64,000 bases of DNA, from contig URRW01000009.1 of assembly GCA_900550285.1 (NCBI GenBank), positions 1 through 64,000 of the forward strand, written 5' to 3'. Under the pieces are notes generated by a model. That model made no database searches and was not told the origin of the DNA. It saw only the letters and a list, made by a program, of their open reading frames with translations. Position numbers and translations under genes: made by a program. The DNA is from an uncultured Lachnospiraceae bacterium (GTDB lineage Bacteria > Bacillota > Clostridia > Lachnospirales > Lachnospiraceae). Numbering within the stretch: position 1 is the first letter of the stretch; every line of letters starts with the position of its first letter. Below are positions 1-7,765 of this stretch, one piece after another.

Positions 1-2
1 CG

Positions 3-419
3 ATTCCTACAAATGAGAGCCGGTGGGATAAAAACACCGGAAGATGGCGTTCGATCGTTTCCCAAAAGCATATTGCGCAGGCGGCAGGATTAGGGACGAT
101 CGGGAGACATTCGCTGCTGATAACGCCGGAATTTGGAAGCATGGTCTGGCTGGGGGCGGTGCTGTGTGATCAGGAATTGGAGCCGGATGAAATGAAGGAA
201 CCGGTTTGTGATCACTGCAATTTATGTGTGGATATTTGCCCGGTAAATGCGCTGGAAAATCCGGAGATAAAACAGCAGACATGCTGGGATTTTGCATTTG
301 GGGATGATGAAGAAGAGCGCACATGGAAAATTTCATGCCACAGGTGCAGGGATATTTGCCCGTATAATCTGGGAAGTCAAAATGCGATATTGGGGGAAAG
401 AAAGTGGCAGCATTTATGA
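3..419 (+). CDS. 4Fe-4S ferredoxin-domain / QueG-like protein, 5' partial
   Basis: The reading frame is open from base 3 to a TGA at 417-419, so the start lies before the window. About 138 residues are visible. They carry a ferredoxin signature CDHCNLCVDICP (C-x2-C-x2-C-x3-CP) and a second cysteine set, TCWDF followed by SCHRCRDICPYN. Together they form the two-cluster layout seen in the C-terminal part of epoxyqueuosine reductase (QueG) and related 4Fe-4S proteins. The GLGTIGRHSLLITPEFGS stretch before the clusters also fits that family. A redox role using two [4Fe-4S] clusters is inferred; the substrate cannot be told, because the corrinoid-binding half is outside the window. Proteins of this architecture in Clostridia are often orphan QueG paralogues rather than true tRNA enzymes. 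Confidence 0.75.
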   Translation: MPTNESRWDKNTGRWRSIVSQKHIAQAAGLGTIGRHSLLITPEFGSMVWLGAVLCDQELEPDEMKEPVCDHCNLCVDICPVNALENPEIKQQTCWDFAFGDDEEERTWKISCHRCRDICPYNLGSQNAILGERKWQHL

Positions 420-800
420 AGGAACGCTGTTGGAAAACAATAGACTTTTAAACAGCATCTATATTGGGGAATATTTTTGATTGAGATTAATATCATTTGC
501 TCCCCAATATTACAAGAACTCGAAATTACAGACAAATAAAAAGTTCCGGTATTTCACATTTGAGTGTTTTTCCAACGATGAGGAAACGTTGCTGGCTATG
601 AGAAAAAAATTAGAGAAGATGAAAGAAGATTTCTGCAGTCCAGCAGTCACAAAGAAAATAGGACATTACCGGTGGAACAGACAGAGCCTTTGCCATACTT
701 TGTATTGTGAGAGATATTCTTCAGAGATTGGAGCTTGAAACAGAGAAGTAAAAAGCACTTATTTTATGGTTAAGGAGCAGGAAGGTAAAGAGGCAGGAAA
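420..800. other. Unassigned AT-rich stretch, possibly a degraded gene
   Basis: No recognisable gene. An 85-codon frame on the plus strand (481-738, TTG start) has no ribosome binding site and an unconvincing composition. A second frame shows a 29-codon tail (DITGGTDRAFAILCIVRDIL and onward, ending near 751) that looks more protein-like but has a stop just before it and no start codon. Together these suggest a decayed gene or gene tail. The stretch is more AT-rich than the flanking genes. Confidence 0.35.
461..510. repeat. Perfect 10-bp inverted repeat
   Basis: ATATTGGGGA at 461-470 is the exact reverse complement of TCCCCAATAT at 501-510, with a 30-base loop. It starts 42 bases after the stop of the ferredoxin-type gene. 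There is no T-run after the right arm, so a classical terminator is unlikely. It could be a binding site or the scar of a small inverted-repeat element. Confidence 0.5.
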
Positions 801-1223
801 ATGCTGCAAATCAGATATGTTCAATTAGAAGATAAAGCGTTTTGGTATTGTCTTGATAAGCATTTGCCGGAACAGGAATTTGAGCGTAAAGTCAGAGAAA
901 AAAGGGGATACGTTTTATTAGATGATAATAAACCGATCGGATTGCTGAGATATAATCTTTTTTGGGACAATACGCCATTTTGTACCATGTTATTTGTTGA
1001 TCGGAATGATCAGAAAAAAGGCTATGGCAAAAAGCTGATGGAGCATTGGGAAGCTGATATGAAATCCCAGGGATACGGTATGCTTCTGACCTCTACACAG
1101 GTTGATGAAAAAGCGCAGCATTTTTATAGAAAATTGGGATATAGGGATTGCGGCGGTTTTGTTATAGATGTTCCCGGATATGAGCAGCCGATGGAACTGT
1201 TTTTGATTAAGGATATTCAGTAA
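801..1223 (+). CDS. GNAT family N-acetyltransferase
   Basis: A 140-residue protein of typical single-domain GNAT length. Residues ~76-90 give the acetyl-CoA pyrophosphate-binding motif A (R-N-D-Q-K-K-G-Y-G-K-K-L), preceded by the beta-4 strand CTMLFVD. The C-terminal part has the HFYRKLGYRDCGGFV motif that ends most GNAT folds. It should transfer an acetyl group from acetyl-CoA to an amine of a small molecule or protein; the substrate cannot be inferred. The ATG follows a purine-rich AGGCAGGAAA sequence. The gene is AT-rich compared with the genes after 1800 and stands alone on the plus strand. Confidence 0.85.
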   Translation: MLQIRYVQLEDKAFWYCLDKHLPEQEFERKVREKRGYVLLDDNKPIGLLRYNLFWDNTPFCTMLFVDRNDQKKGYGKKLMEHWEADMKSQGYGMLLTSTQVDEKAQHFYRKLGYRDCGGFVIDVPGYEQPMELFLIKDIQ

Positions 1224-1333
1224 ATTCGGATGGAACAGAAACTTTGGATTGACAGAGCAAAGCGAGTAAGGATTCTTGTCTGCAAGGGCAAGAAAATGGG
1301 AATGGAAAAAACTTGAATTTGGAGGATAGTAAG

Positions 1334-1585
1334 ATGTTAGAATTTAAATATGATACTCAACTTTTAATAGAAGGCGAAAATCTTGACGAAGATAAAATTA
1401 GCGAATATTTCACAAACAATTTTAACGGAGATTGTTTGTTAGCAGTTGGAGATGAAGAACTTATAAAAATTCATTTTCATACAAATGAACCATGGAAAGT
1501 ATTAGAATATTGTTCACAGCTTGGAGAAATTTACGACATTGTTATTGAGGATATGGACAGGCAAGCGAAAGGTTTAAAAGGCTGA
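1334..1585 (+). CDS. Orphan FakA/DegV-like C-terminal domain protein
   Basis: An 83-residue protein. The ATG at 1334 is chosen over an upstream TTG at 1313 because GGAGGA at 1321-1326 is correctly spaced for it. The core LAVGDEELIKIHFHTNEP then LEYCSQLGEIYDIVIEDM matches the C-terminal domain of fatty acid kinase FakA (YloV/DAK2) proteins, where a V-G-D-D-x-L-x-K-x-H-x-H-T-N-x-P signature precedes the end of the middle region. Here the domain is free-standing, without the DhaL-type ATP-binding half. It may be a regulatory or partner domain, or a relic of a larger gene. Composition is AT-rich. Confidence 0.6.
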   Translation: MLEFKYDTQLLIEGENLDEDKISEYFTNNFNGDCLLAVGDEELIKIHFHTNEPWKVLEYCSQLGEIYDIVIEDMDRQAKGLKG

Positions 1586-1635
1586 ATCCCCGCTTGTTCC
1601 ATTCCCCTTTATCAGCATGGCAGCAAATCCCCCCA

Positions 1636-1670
1636 GAGCCGGAGGTCAGCGTTCCTCCGGCTCGTTTTTT
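1636..1670 (+). terminator. Rho-independent terminator
   Basis: A 10-bp perfect stem (GAGCCGGAGG at 1636-1645 with CCTCCGGCTC at 1654-1663), an 8-base loop and a T6 run ending at 1670. It closes the plus-strand gene ending at 1585 and separates it from the converging methyltransferase gene. Confidence 0.85.
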
Positions 1671-1805
1671 AGCATTTTTGCATCATCCACAAATATCCTG
1701 TAAAAATCATGGTAAGCGTCCCGCCCTGAAAAATGGGGGCGAGTGTTTTTTCAAACCATTTCCGGACGTCGGAGGGATTTTTGGAACCATTTTCGATCCG
1801 GACAT

Positions 1806-2480
1806 TTACGTTGACTGGATCATCATAAACTCGATAAAGGAGTCCAGATCAAAGGAATAGGTCAGTTTCAGCGTTTCCCGGCAGAGAAACTGAAATCCAA
1901 AAGGCTTTACATCGGCGTCGCTCCATTCCTGCTCGTTGCGGAAGGGCTTTGGAAATTCCGGCAGATATGCTTCGTGCCACCATTTGGCGTAAGCATTTTG
2001 CGGCACAGCGCTGTCGGAAACGGCAGGATCAGGCGCAAAAGAGGCTGGAACTGCCCGGTCAGATACCGCAAAATCATAAACAGCCAGAAAACCGTGATCA
2101 GACAGGAGCGGGAATAGGTTTTTCAAAAAAGCCTCGAGGTCGATCCACTGGATCGCTCCGGCAGCAGTGACAATATCTGCAGGGGCGTCCAGCCGCACCT
2201 TTTCGGCGCTGCTGACAAAAAAGGAAAGCTCCGAGCCTGCGCCGCAGATTTCATTGGCGGCGCGGATCATTTCCGGGGAAATATCCGTGCCGATAACGGT
2301 CCGGCAGATGGCTTTGAGCGCCTTTGCGGACAGACCTGCGCCGCAGCCGACGTCCAGACCGCGCAAAAAGGAATCCGTGCCGGCAAGCTGCGCGATTTTT
2401 TCAATGACCTGCGGATGAAGCCAGGGACGTTTTTTGTAGCCGTCGGCGATTCTTTGCGCGTCAAAAGAATGGGAATCCAT
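1806..2480 (-). CDS. Class I SAM-dependent methyltransferase
   Basis: A 224-residue protein with the Rossmann-type SAM-binding motif I LDVGCGAGLS at residues 42-51, an acidic motif II region (GTDISPEMI), and AGAIQWID as the post-motif III strand. This is the standard methyltransferase type 11/25 architecture, complete in length. The ATG at 2480 is preceded by AGGAGGG in the message. The acceptor is unknown. It is the downstream gene of a pair with the HAD hydrolase (17-base gap), so the two are probably cotranscribed. Confidence 0.85.
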   Translation of the reverse strand: MDSHSFDAQRIADGYKKRPWLHPQVIEKIAQLAGTDSFLRGLDVGCGAGLSAKALKAICRTVIGTDISPEMIRAANEICGAGSELSFFVSSAEKVRLDAPADIVTAAGAIQWIDLEAFLKNLFPLLSDHGFLAVYDFAVSDRAVPASFAPDPAVSDSAVPQNAYAKWWHEAYLPEFPKPFRNEQEWSDADVKPFGFQFLCRETLKLTYSFDLDSFIEFMMIQST

Positions 2481-2497
2481 GGAAAGCCCTCCTTTTG

Positions 2498-3400
2498 TCA
2501 GTCTTGTTTTTGGTCGGATAAAAGCTGTTCCTTCTGATATTTGTAATGAAGCGTTTCCAGCGCTTCGTTTGCGGCGGTTCTGTTGATGATGGATTTGACA
2601 AGAAGATCCAGATCCGAATTTTCCGTGTAGTCTGCCGGGACAAAATAGCGGATCCGCCCGTCGCGCATCATTTTGTAAACCTTATTTTTGTCCATTGTGG
2701 AGTTGTTGTAAACGCCGATGGAATGCCCGCCGTTGGCATGGACGAGCTTCATGCACGGGATGTCGGTGTCGCTGTCTCCGATATAGACCATATTGCGGAA
2801 AGGAACCCTCATCTGATCAGGAGAAAAAAAGTCGTTTACCGCAGGATCGTTAATGTCCAGCGTGCCTTTTTCGATGCGGAACAAAAACTGCGTTTTGCTC
2901 GTATAGTTGATGACCTGGGCGGGCCATACCGCGACGCCGTTTTCATTATAATAAAAAGAGCTGGCATAAATCTTTTCAAACGCTCCGGCGCGGGCGACGC
3001 AGGTTCCCTCGATCATTTCCTTTAAGCCGGAGGAAATGATATAGTGCTCGACGATAACCCCTTTTTGCATCCCGTATTCGCGGATTCGTTCAAACCACTT
3101 CTCCACGCCGGGAAATAACTGGACTTTTGAACCGTATTCTTCCAGCTTCTCCCTTGTAAAAAGGACTTTTCCCTCGGATTTGAGCTTCATCATGTACATG
3201 TAGGCAAGATTCTGATCCATTTCATTTTTGGTGGAGAGCTCGTTTGTTTTCTGCCAGAAATCCGGCACGTCATAGCCGACGGACTGAATGTAGCCCTGCG
3301 CCTGCATATCGTCGGGGGACAGCGTTTTGTCGAAATCGTAGCAGATGGCGATAACGGGTCTGGTTTCCTTGTGTTTCCGGTTGTATTCTTTGTCAGCCAT
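2498..3400 (-). CDS. HAD superfamily phosphatase (PSP-like)
   Basis: A 300-residue HAD hydrolase. The start is placed at the ATG at 3400, which has AAAGGAGGC before it, rather than at an in-frame upstream codon at 3460. The catalytic DxD motif is YDFDKTLS (D22, D24); motif II is the serine of YIISSG; motif IV is GDSDTDIPCM. The large insertion between motifs I and II and the C2-like region fit phosphoserine-phosphatase-type HADs that act on phosphorylated small molecules. The substrate is unknown. It lies upstream of and close to the methyltransferase gene, which suggests a two-gene operon. Confidence 0.85.
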   Translation of the reverse strand: MADKEYNRKHKETRPVIAICYDFDKTLSPDDMQAQGYIQSVGYDVPDFWQKTNELSTKNEMDQNLAYMYMMKLKSEGKVLFTREKLEEYGSKVQLFPGVEKWFERIREYGMQKGVIVEHYIISSGLKEMIEGTCVARAGAFEKIYASSFYYNENGVAVWPAQVINYTSKTQFLFRIEKGTLDINDPAVNDFFSPDQMRVPFRNMVYIGDSDTDIPCMKLVHANGGHSIGVYNNSTMDKNKVYKMMRDGRIRYFVPADYTENSDLDLLVKSIINRTAANEALETLHYKYQKEQLLSDQKQD

Positions 3401-3643
3401 GCAATGCCTCCTTTGTCTGGGTGTTACTATGATTTTACAATGATTATCGGAGGGATACAATGATTTTTGAAAGTTTTATCCACGGAAACGGGAGAAATCC
3501 GGTAATGAAGGAGTTAATGGAAGTTGGGAGGAAATCCGGTCTGAAAGATAGTATCGCTTCCCGGCGTTGATCCCCCCTGCTGCAGGTCGGCGCGGCAGGG
3601 AGGTTCAGACTTCTTTTGGGGAAGGTTCATTTTTTTAGGAAAT

Positions 3644-3865
3644 TTATTTTTCTTTGCATTTGATCCCGTAATTTCCGCGGCTGCCGTTTTCGTAACCACG
3701 GTATATTTTGTAAGCATTGCCGTCGATTTCCACTTCGTCATCAGAGATAAAAGTGCAGGAAAGCCCGTTTTCTTCACAGTAGCGGGAGATAGAGTCCATT
3801 GTTTCAGAGAGGGACGGATAAACGGAACCGTTGTTATAGGGAACCCAGAATGATTTTTTAAACAT
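3644..3865 (-). CDS. Small protein resembling the MerR sensor domain
   Basis: A 73-residue protein with ATG at 3865 directly after AGGAGGATTTACC in the message. A longer frame extends upstream but lacks a ribosome binding site. It has no known domain by eye. However, the pattern R-Y-x3-EN, then DG-x2-Y-x2-YR, then a final G-I-x-C, also occurs in the sensor-like part of the MerR-family regulator encoded immediately upstream (about residues 165-215 of that protein). The two genes are 50 bases apart on the same strand and are probably cotranscribed. A role as a ligand-binding or titrating partner of the regulator is inferred. Confidence 0.65.
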   Translation of the reverse strand: MFKKSFWVPYNNGSVYPSLSETMDSISRYCEENGLSCTFISDDEVEIDGNAYKIYRGYENGSRGNYGIKCKEK

Positions 3866-3915
3866 GGTAAATCCTCCTAAAATATAAAAAGTTTTTGAAC
3901 AGGGAAAGCGCCGCG

Positions 3916-4788
3916 CTATCCGCGGAAATTTTTCCCATAGCTGTAATAGATAAAGAACAGGTCGCTGACAAATAAAACGCCGATAAAGAGGAGCATGAGC
4001 CAAACGGACGGCTCGCTGAAATCCAGATCCCGGAAAAGGTACAGGTTGGAGATCAGAAATATCAGCAGGGGCAGGGCGGCAACGGAAATGATCCGGTAAA
4101 GCTTATATTTTTTTGAGGACATTTCCTTGGGGACGTAATCTGTAGGATTCTTCATCTCACAGTGGACAACGATGCCCCAGCGTCCCGAGGTACGGTAGGC
4201 GTGGTATTCGATGCCGTCCAGAAAAAAGTCAGGCGACATACCCCTTCGGGAAATGGATATGTTCCGGTTGTTTTCAGCGGCGTATTTTAAGAGCGCTTCT
4301 TCAAACTCCTCCGGCGTATCGCAGCGGGTGTCCGGCATGAAAGAAAATTCCCGGACAGCCTCCGAGCGCACAACGTCCCGATAGTCGTTGACAAACTGGA
4401 TGAATACGGAGCCGCCCCGTTCTGCTTCGTCCATTTTTTGCAGATACTGATCCACGCCCAGATCTGCAAGCTGGGATTCGTGGATTTTTTTACAGAAATC
4501 CAGAGCGGCATTCAATTCGTTTTTTTGCGATTCCAGACGTTTTTCCTGTATTTCCATGGCGCTTTTCAAATCTGTTTCTCCGTTTAACAGCCGCCGCAGA
4601 TCTTCGATCGGCATTCCGAGCTTCCGAAAAAGGCGGATCAGCTTTAAGCGCTCGATGTCATCCTCAGAGTATTCCCGATAGGAATTTTCTTCATTCCGGG
4701 AGGGGCAGATCAGCCCCTGCTTTTCGTAGTAGCGGATGTTCTGGCTGGAAATTTTCGTAAGCTGTTCCACTTCCTTGATATTTTTCAT
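3916..4788 (-). CDS. MerR-family regulator with C-terminal membrane segments
   Basis: A 290-residue protein using the ATG at 4788 (message GGGAG upstream). Residues 1-70 are a MerR winged helix-turn-helix (ISSQNIRYYEKQGLI, then NSYREYSEDDIERLKLI). Residues ~70-110 form the dimerising coiled coil. A region at ~155-215 contains a sensor-like module (FFLDGIEYHAYR). Two hydrophobic segments at ~233-253 and ~262-282 predict membrane anchoring. Most MerR proteins are soluble, so the membrane tail is unusual and suggests sensing at the membrane. A promoter with the MerR-type 19-bp spacer lies just upstream, which supports autoregulation. Confidence 0.85.
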   Translation of the reverse strand: MKNIKEVEQLTKISSQNIRYYEKQGLICPSRNEENSYREYSEDDIERLKLIRLFRKLGMPIEDLRRLLNGETDLKSAMEIQEKRLESQKNELNAALDFCKKIHESQLADLGVDQYLQKMDEAERGGSVFIQFVNDYRDVVRSEAVREFSFMPDTRCDTPEEFEEALLKYAAENNRNISISRRGMSPDFFLDGIEYHAYRTSGRWGIVVHCEMKNPTDYVPKEMSSKKYKLYRIISVAALPLLIFLISNLYLFRDLDFSEPSVWLMLLFIGVLFVSDLFFIYYSYGKNFRG

Positions 4789-4843
4789 AAAATGCACTCC
4801 CTTCTGCGCATATGACCGGGTTGCTCCGGTTGTCTATGGGGTG

Positions 4844-4874
4844 ATTATAAGGGTTATAGCGGGTATAAGGTCAA
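4844..4874 (-). promoter_or_regulatory. MerR-type promoter with 19-bp spacer
   Basis: On the minus strand: -35 TTGACC (4869-4874), a 19-bp spacer, and -10 TATAAT (4844-4849). Within the spacer lies the dyad TTATA-CCCGC-TATAA. An overlong 19-bp spacer with a dyad is the hallmark of promoters remodelled by MerR-family activators. It lies about 55 bases before the merR start, so the regulator likely controls its own gene and the small protein gene after it. Confidence 0.75.
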
Positions 4875-5095
4875 GGGTTTTGGTAAATTTTTCTTTGATT
4901 GTGAGCCGGTTGGCAAAGAATTCATGCCGGACAGTGGCTCGCAGGGGGCTGGAATGCCGGATTTTGACACAAGTACAGTATGAGTGCCTTTTATGAAAAC
5001 GAAATATAGACAGAGGAAGGGAACGCTCATAATGCGGCATAATAAAACCGGAGTATATCATAAACTGCAGCAAGGTACTGTTGATTGAAAATGCG

Positions 5096-5124
5096 TTGAC
5101 GCTGAAAAAAATGGACAGTATAAT
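5096..5124 (+). promoter_or_regulatory. Sigma-A promoter of the MNT/HEPN module
   Basis: -35 TTGACG at 5096-5101, a 17-bp spacer, -10 TATAAT at 5119-5124, with AAAGGAGG following before the ATG at 5148. The rest of the 359-base divergent intergenic region (4789-5147) holds the MerR-type promoter and no other gene. Confidence 0.8.
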
Positions 5125-5147
5125 AAAATCAAAAGGAGGTACAGCGG

Positions 5148-5474
5148 ATGGATGTAAATGCAATAAATGAATTGGTTGATGGAATTCTTACCATATTTAA
5201 TACTCAGGTTGTTCGGATTGTGCTGTATGGTTCTTATGCAAGAGGGACAAATACCTCTGAATCAGATGTGGACATTGCGTTATTATTAAAGGGAAACCTG
5301 AATGAAAGTACAGAAGATAAGCTTTCAGATCTGGTTGTAGATTTAAACTTAAAATACGATAAAGTGTTTTCGGTTATTGATATTGATTATGCGGTTTTCC
5401 AGAAATGGGAAAAGATTACACCGTTTTATAAAAATATGAATGAGGAAGGGATTGTTTTATGGAAGGCGGCATGA
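5148..5474 (+). CDS. MNT-type minimal nucleotidyltransferase (antitoxin)
   Basis: A 108-residue protein with the polymerase-beta-type signature GSYARGT (residues 28-34) followed by S-D-V-D (39-42), which supplies two of the metal-binding carboxylates. Length and motif are typical of MntA-like minimal nucleotidyltransferases. It overlaps the next gene, a HEPN-domain protein, by 16 bases. In characterised HEPN/MNT pairs the nucleotidyltransferase modifies the HEPN ribonuclease with AMP and neutralises it, so this is most likely the antitoxin. The gene is AT-rich and has its own strong promoter, in keeping with a mobile accessory module. Confidence 0.85.
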   Translation: MDVNAINELVDGILTIFNTQVVRIVLYGSYARGTNTSESDVDIALLLKGNLNESTEDKLSDLVVDLNLKYDKVFSVIDIDYAVFQKWEKITPFYKNMNEEGIVLWKAA

Positions 5475-5860
5475 TTGATTTATCCAAATATCGCTTTCAG
5501 TCAGCAAATGAGGATTTGGAAACAGCATATCTGCTTATGGAGAGCGGAAAATTTAAAGCTTCCGTTAACCGTTCGTATTATGCTATTTTTCATGGGCTTC
5601 GTGCAGTTACAGCCTTGGCAGAATTTGATTCCAGCAAACATTCCGGGGTGATTGCTTTTTTTAACAGAATGTATGTAAAAGAGGGGATTTTTGATAAAGG
5701 TGTTTCAAAGCTGATTGATACAGCATATCGTTTAAGGGAAAAAGCGGATTATCAGGATTTTATCATTATATCAAAAGATCAGGCAATCGAGCAGATTGAA
5801 AAAGCAGAACAAGTGCTTAAAATAATAAAACCTTATCTGGAGGAATGCTGGAATAAATAA
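5459..5860 (+). CDS. HEPN domain protein (toxin of the MNT/HEPN pair)
   Basis: A 133-residue all-alpha protein. The ATG at 5459 has AGGAAGGG in front; the ATG at 5471 is an alternative. The HEPN motif R-x6-H is seen as R-S-Y-Y-A-I-F-H, at residues 38-45 from the first ATG, inside the typical helix VNRSYYAIFHGLRAV. HEPN proteins of this group act as RNases that cut or inactivate RNA, and are kept off by the MNT partner encoded by the overlapping upstream gene. The overlap implies translational coupling. It could also act as an abortive-infection module. A strong hairpin follows directly. Confidence 0.85.
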   Translation: MEGGMIDLSKYRFQSANEDLETAYLLMESGKFKASVNRSYYAIFHGLRAVTALAEFDSSKHSGVIAFFNRMYVKEGIFDKGVSKLIDTAYRLREKADYQDFIIISKDQAIEQIEKAEQVLKIIKPYLEECWNK

Positions 5861-5870
5861 TTTGAATGTG

Positions 5871-5928
5871 CAAAACCTCCCGCCGGTTCAGAAGTGACAT
5901 TTTTCTTCTGATCCGCCGGGAGGTTTTG
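5871..5928. terminator. Long bidirectional hairpin terminator
   Basis: Arms of 24 bases (5871-5894 and 5905-5928) pair with only two mismatches around a 10-base loop. The outer arm ends CAAAAC/GTTTTG give A- and T-rich flanks on both strands. It sits between the converging HEPN gene and ABC exporter operon. Confidence 0.75.
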
Positions 5929-5974
5929 AAATGCACACAATTTTAACGGCTGTGGTGCATTTGCCAAAAGAATT

Positions 5975-7759
5975 TTACATCAGCGACGCATACTGCGACA
6001 TATACAGGTGGTAATATTCGCCCTTTAACGCCATCAGCTCGTCGTGGGTTCCTCTTTCCAGGATCGTGCCCTTGTCCACATACATGATGCAGGAGGCGTT
6101 TTTGATCGTGGAAAGGCGGTGGGCGATGATGAAGGAGGTACGCCCTTTCAAAAGCTCATTTAAGCCCTTTTGCAGCACGATCTCGGTTTCTGTGTCGATG
6201 CTGGACGTCGCTTCGTCGAGGATCAGGATCTTCGGGTCTGCGAGCAGGGCGCGGGCAAAGGAGATGAGCTGGCGCTGGCCTGCGGACAGGCGGCTGCCGC
6301 GTTCGTTTACCTGCGTCTGGTAGCCGTTTTCCATTTCCATGATGAAGTCGTGCGCGCATACCGTTTTGGCGGCGCGGATCACCTCTTCGTCGGTGGCGGT
6401 AAAGTTGCCGTAACGGATATTGTCCATGATCGTGCCGGAGAAAATGAAGCTGTCCTGCATCATAACGCCCATCTGCTTGCGCAGGGAGTGGATCGTCACG
6501 CCGGAAATATCCGTGCCGTCTATGAGGATCCGTCCGGAATCCACGTTGTAGAAACGGCTCAAAAGGTTGACAAGCGTGGTTTTTCCGGCTCCGGTAGGGC
6601 CGACGACCGCGAAGGATTCGCCCTGCTTTGCGGTAAAGCTTACATCCTTTAAAATGGGCTGTCCCGGTTCATAGCTAAAGGTCACATGGTCAAAGGCAAC
6701 GTCGCCGTGGATAGGGGGCATTTCGACCGCGCCCTCTGCATCCTTGACAAGAACCGGCTCGTCGATTGTTTCAAAAATACGTTCCAGATAGGAGATCGCC
6801 GTCAGCAGCGAGTTGTAAAAGCCGGCAAGCGTATTGATCGGCGCCCAGAAGCGTCCGATGTATGCGGTAAAGGCGATCAGCACGCCGACGGTAATATCCG
6901 CCTCCCCGGTCAGCATCCAGTTGACGCCGAGCACATAGATGGCGGCTGTGGTAAGCGCGGAAATGATGTCTACGCTGGGGCCCATCGTGAAATTGTACAT
7001 CACGGCGCGCATCCAGGACTGGCGGTAGCCGGAGCTGAGCTTATTGAAAATGCCGCTGTTGACCTCCTCGCGGACAAACGACTGGGTCACGCGGATGCCG
7101 TTGATGCTCTCCGCGATATAGGCGTTTAAGTTGGACTGCTTGTTGCTCTGGATCTGCCATGCCTTGCGCTGTTTGCGCTTGATAAAAATGATGACGGCGG
7201 CAAGGATGGGCAGGCCGCAGAGGCACACGAGGGTAAGCTGCACGTTTAACATCAGCATGAACAGGATGATGAACACGAGGTTGCACAGGTCTGTGATCGT
7301 ATTCAGGATACCGTTGGAAAGCAGGTCGCTGATGCTGTTGACATAGTTGACGACGCGCACCTGGATCTTGCCGTGCGGCCGGTCGTCATAGTAGGAAAAG
7401 GGCAGCTCCTGCAGGTGTTCAAAAATATCATAACGGATGTCGTGGATGATCTTTTGCCCGATCAGGTTGGTATGTTTGATCTTGTAGCGCAGGCTGACGG
7501 CGGAATACAGCGCCGCAAGCAGCGTCAGGAAGCTGTAAAAAAGGATGCCTTTCATATCCTTCTGCGGAATGCAGACGTCCATGACCTTTTGAAAAAACTG
7601 CGGGATCAGCATCGTAAAGGCGGACGCCGAAAGCATCATGAAGCCGACGCTGAAAAAGCGTTTCCGATAGGGTTTTAAATAACCGAGCAGCCGCTTAAGC
7701 TGTCCGACGTCAAAGCTGTCCTCTAAAATCTCGTCCACATCGTATTTATTGCGTGCCAT
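5975..7759 (-). CDS. ABC exporter half-transporter, catalytic partner
   Basis: A 594-residue protein with an N-terminal six-helix exporter domain (about residues 30-320) and a C-terminal ATPase. Walker A is VGPTGAGKTT, Walker B is ILILDEATSS with the catalytic Glu present, and the H-loop is IIAHRLS with His present. The signature is LSAGQRQ rather than LSGGQ. The gene starts 6 bases after the stop of another half-transporter, so the two almost certainly form a heterodimer. Pairing an intact Walker B/H-loop with a degenerate signature is what is seen in heterodimeric exporters of the LmrCD/TM287-288 type. Substrate unknown; multidrug or lipid export is usual. Confidence 0.9.
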   Translation of the reverse strand: MARNKYDVDEILEDSFDVGQLKRLLGYLKPYRKRFFSVGFMMLSASAFTMLIPQFFQKVMDVCIPQKDMKGILFYSFLTLLAALYSAVSLRYKIKHTNLIGQKIIHDIRYDIFEHLQELPFSYYDDRPHGKIQVRVVNYVNSISDLLSNGILNTITDLCNLVFIILFMLMLNVQLTLVCLCGLPILAAVIIFIKRKQRKAWQIQSNKQSNLNAYIAESINGIRVTQSFVREEVNSGIFNKLSSGYRQSWMRAVMYNFTMGPSVDIISALTTAAIYVLGVNWMLTGEADITVGVLIAFTAYIGRFWAPINTLAGFYNSLLTAISYLERIFETIDEPVLVKDAEGAVEMPPIHGDVAFDHVTFSYEPGQPILKDVSFTAKQGESFAVVGPTGAGKTTLVNLLSRFYNVDSGRILIDGTDISGVTIHSLRKQMGVMMQDSFIFSGTIMDNIRYGNFTATDEEVIRAAKTVCAHDFIMEMENGYQTQVNERGSRLSAGQRQLISFARALLADPKILILDEATSSIDTETEIVLQKGLNELLKGRTSFIIAHRLSTIKNASCIMYVDKGTILERGTHDELMALKGEYYHLYMSQYASLM

Positions 7760-7765
7760 TTCCGG

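Noticed and set aside
1594..1860. 88-codon plus-strand frame after the FakA-like gene
   Set aside because: It runs across a terminator and into the antisense of the methyltransferase gene, with no ribosome binding site or protein-like pattern.
5148..5860. Mobile element around the toxin-antitoxin module
   Set aside because: Only the AT-rich composition suggests transfer; no transposase, integrase or target-site duplication is visible.
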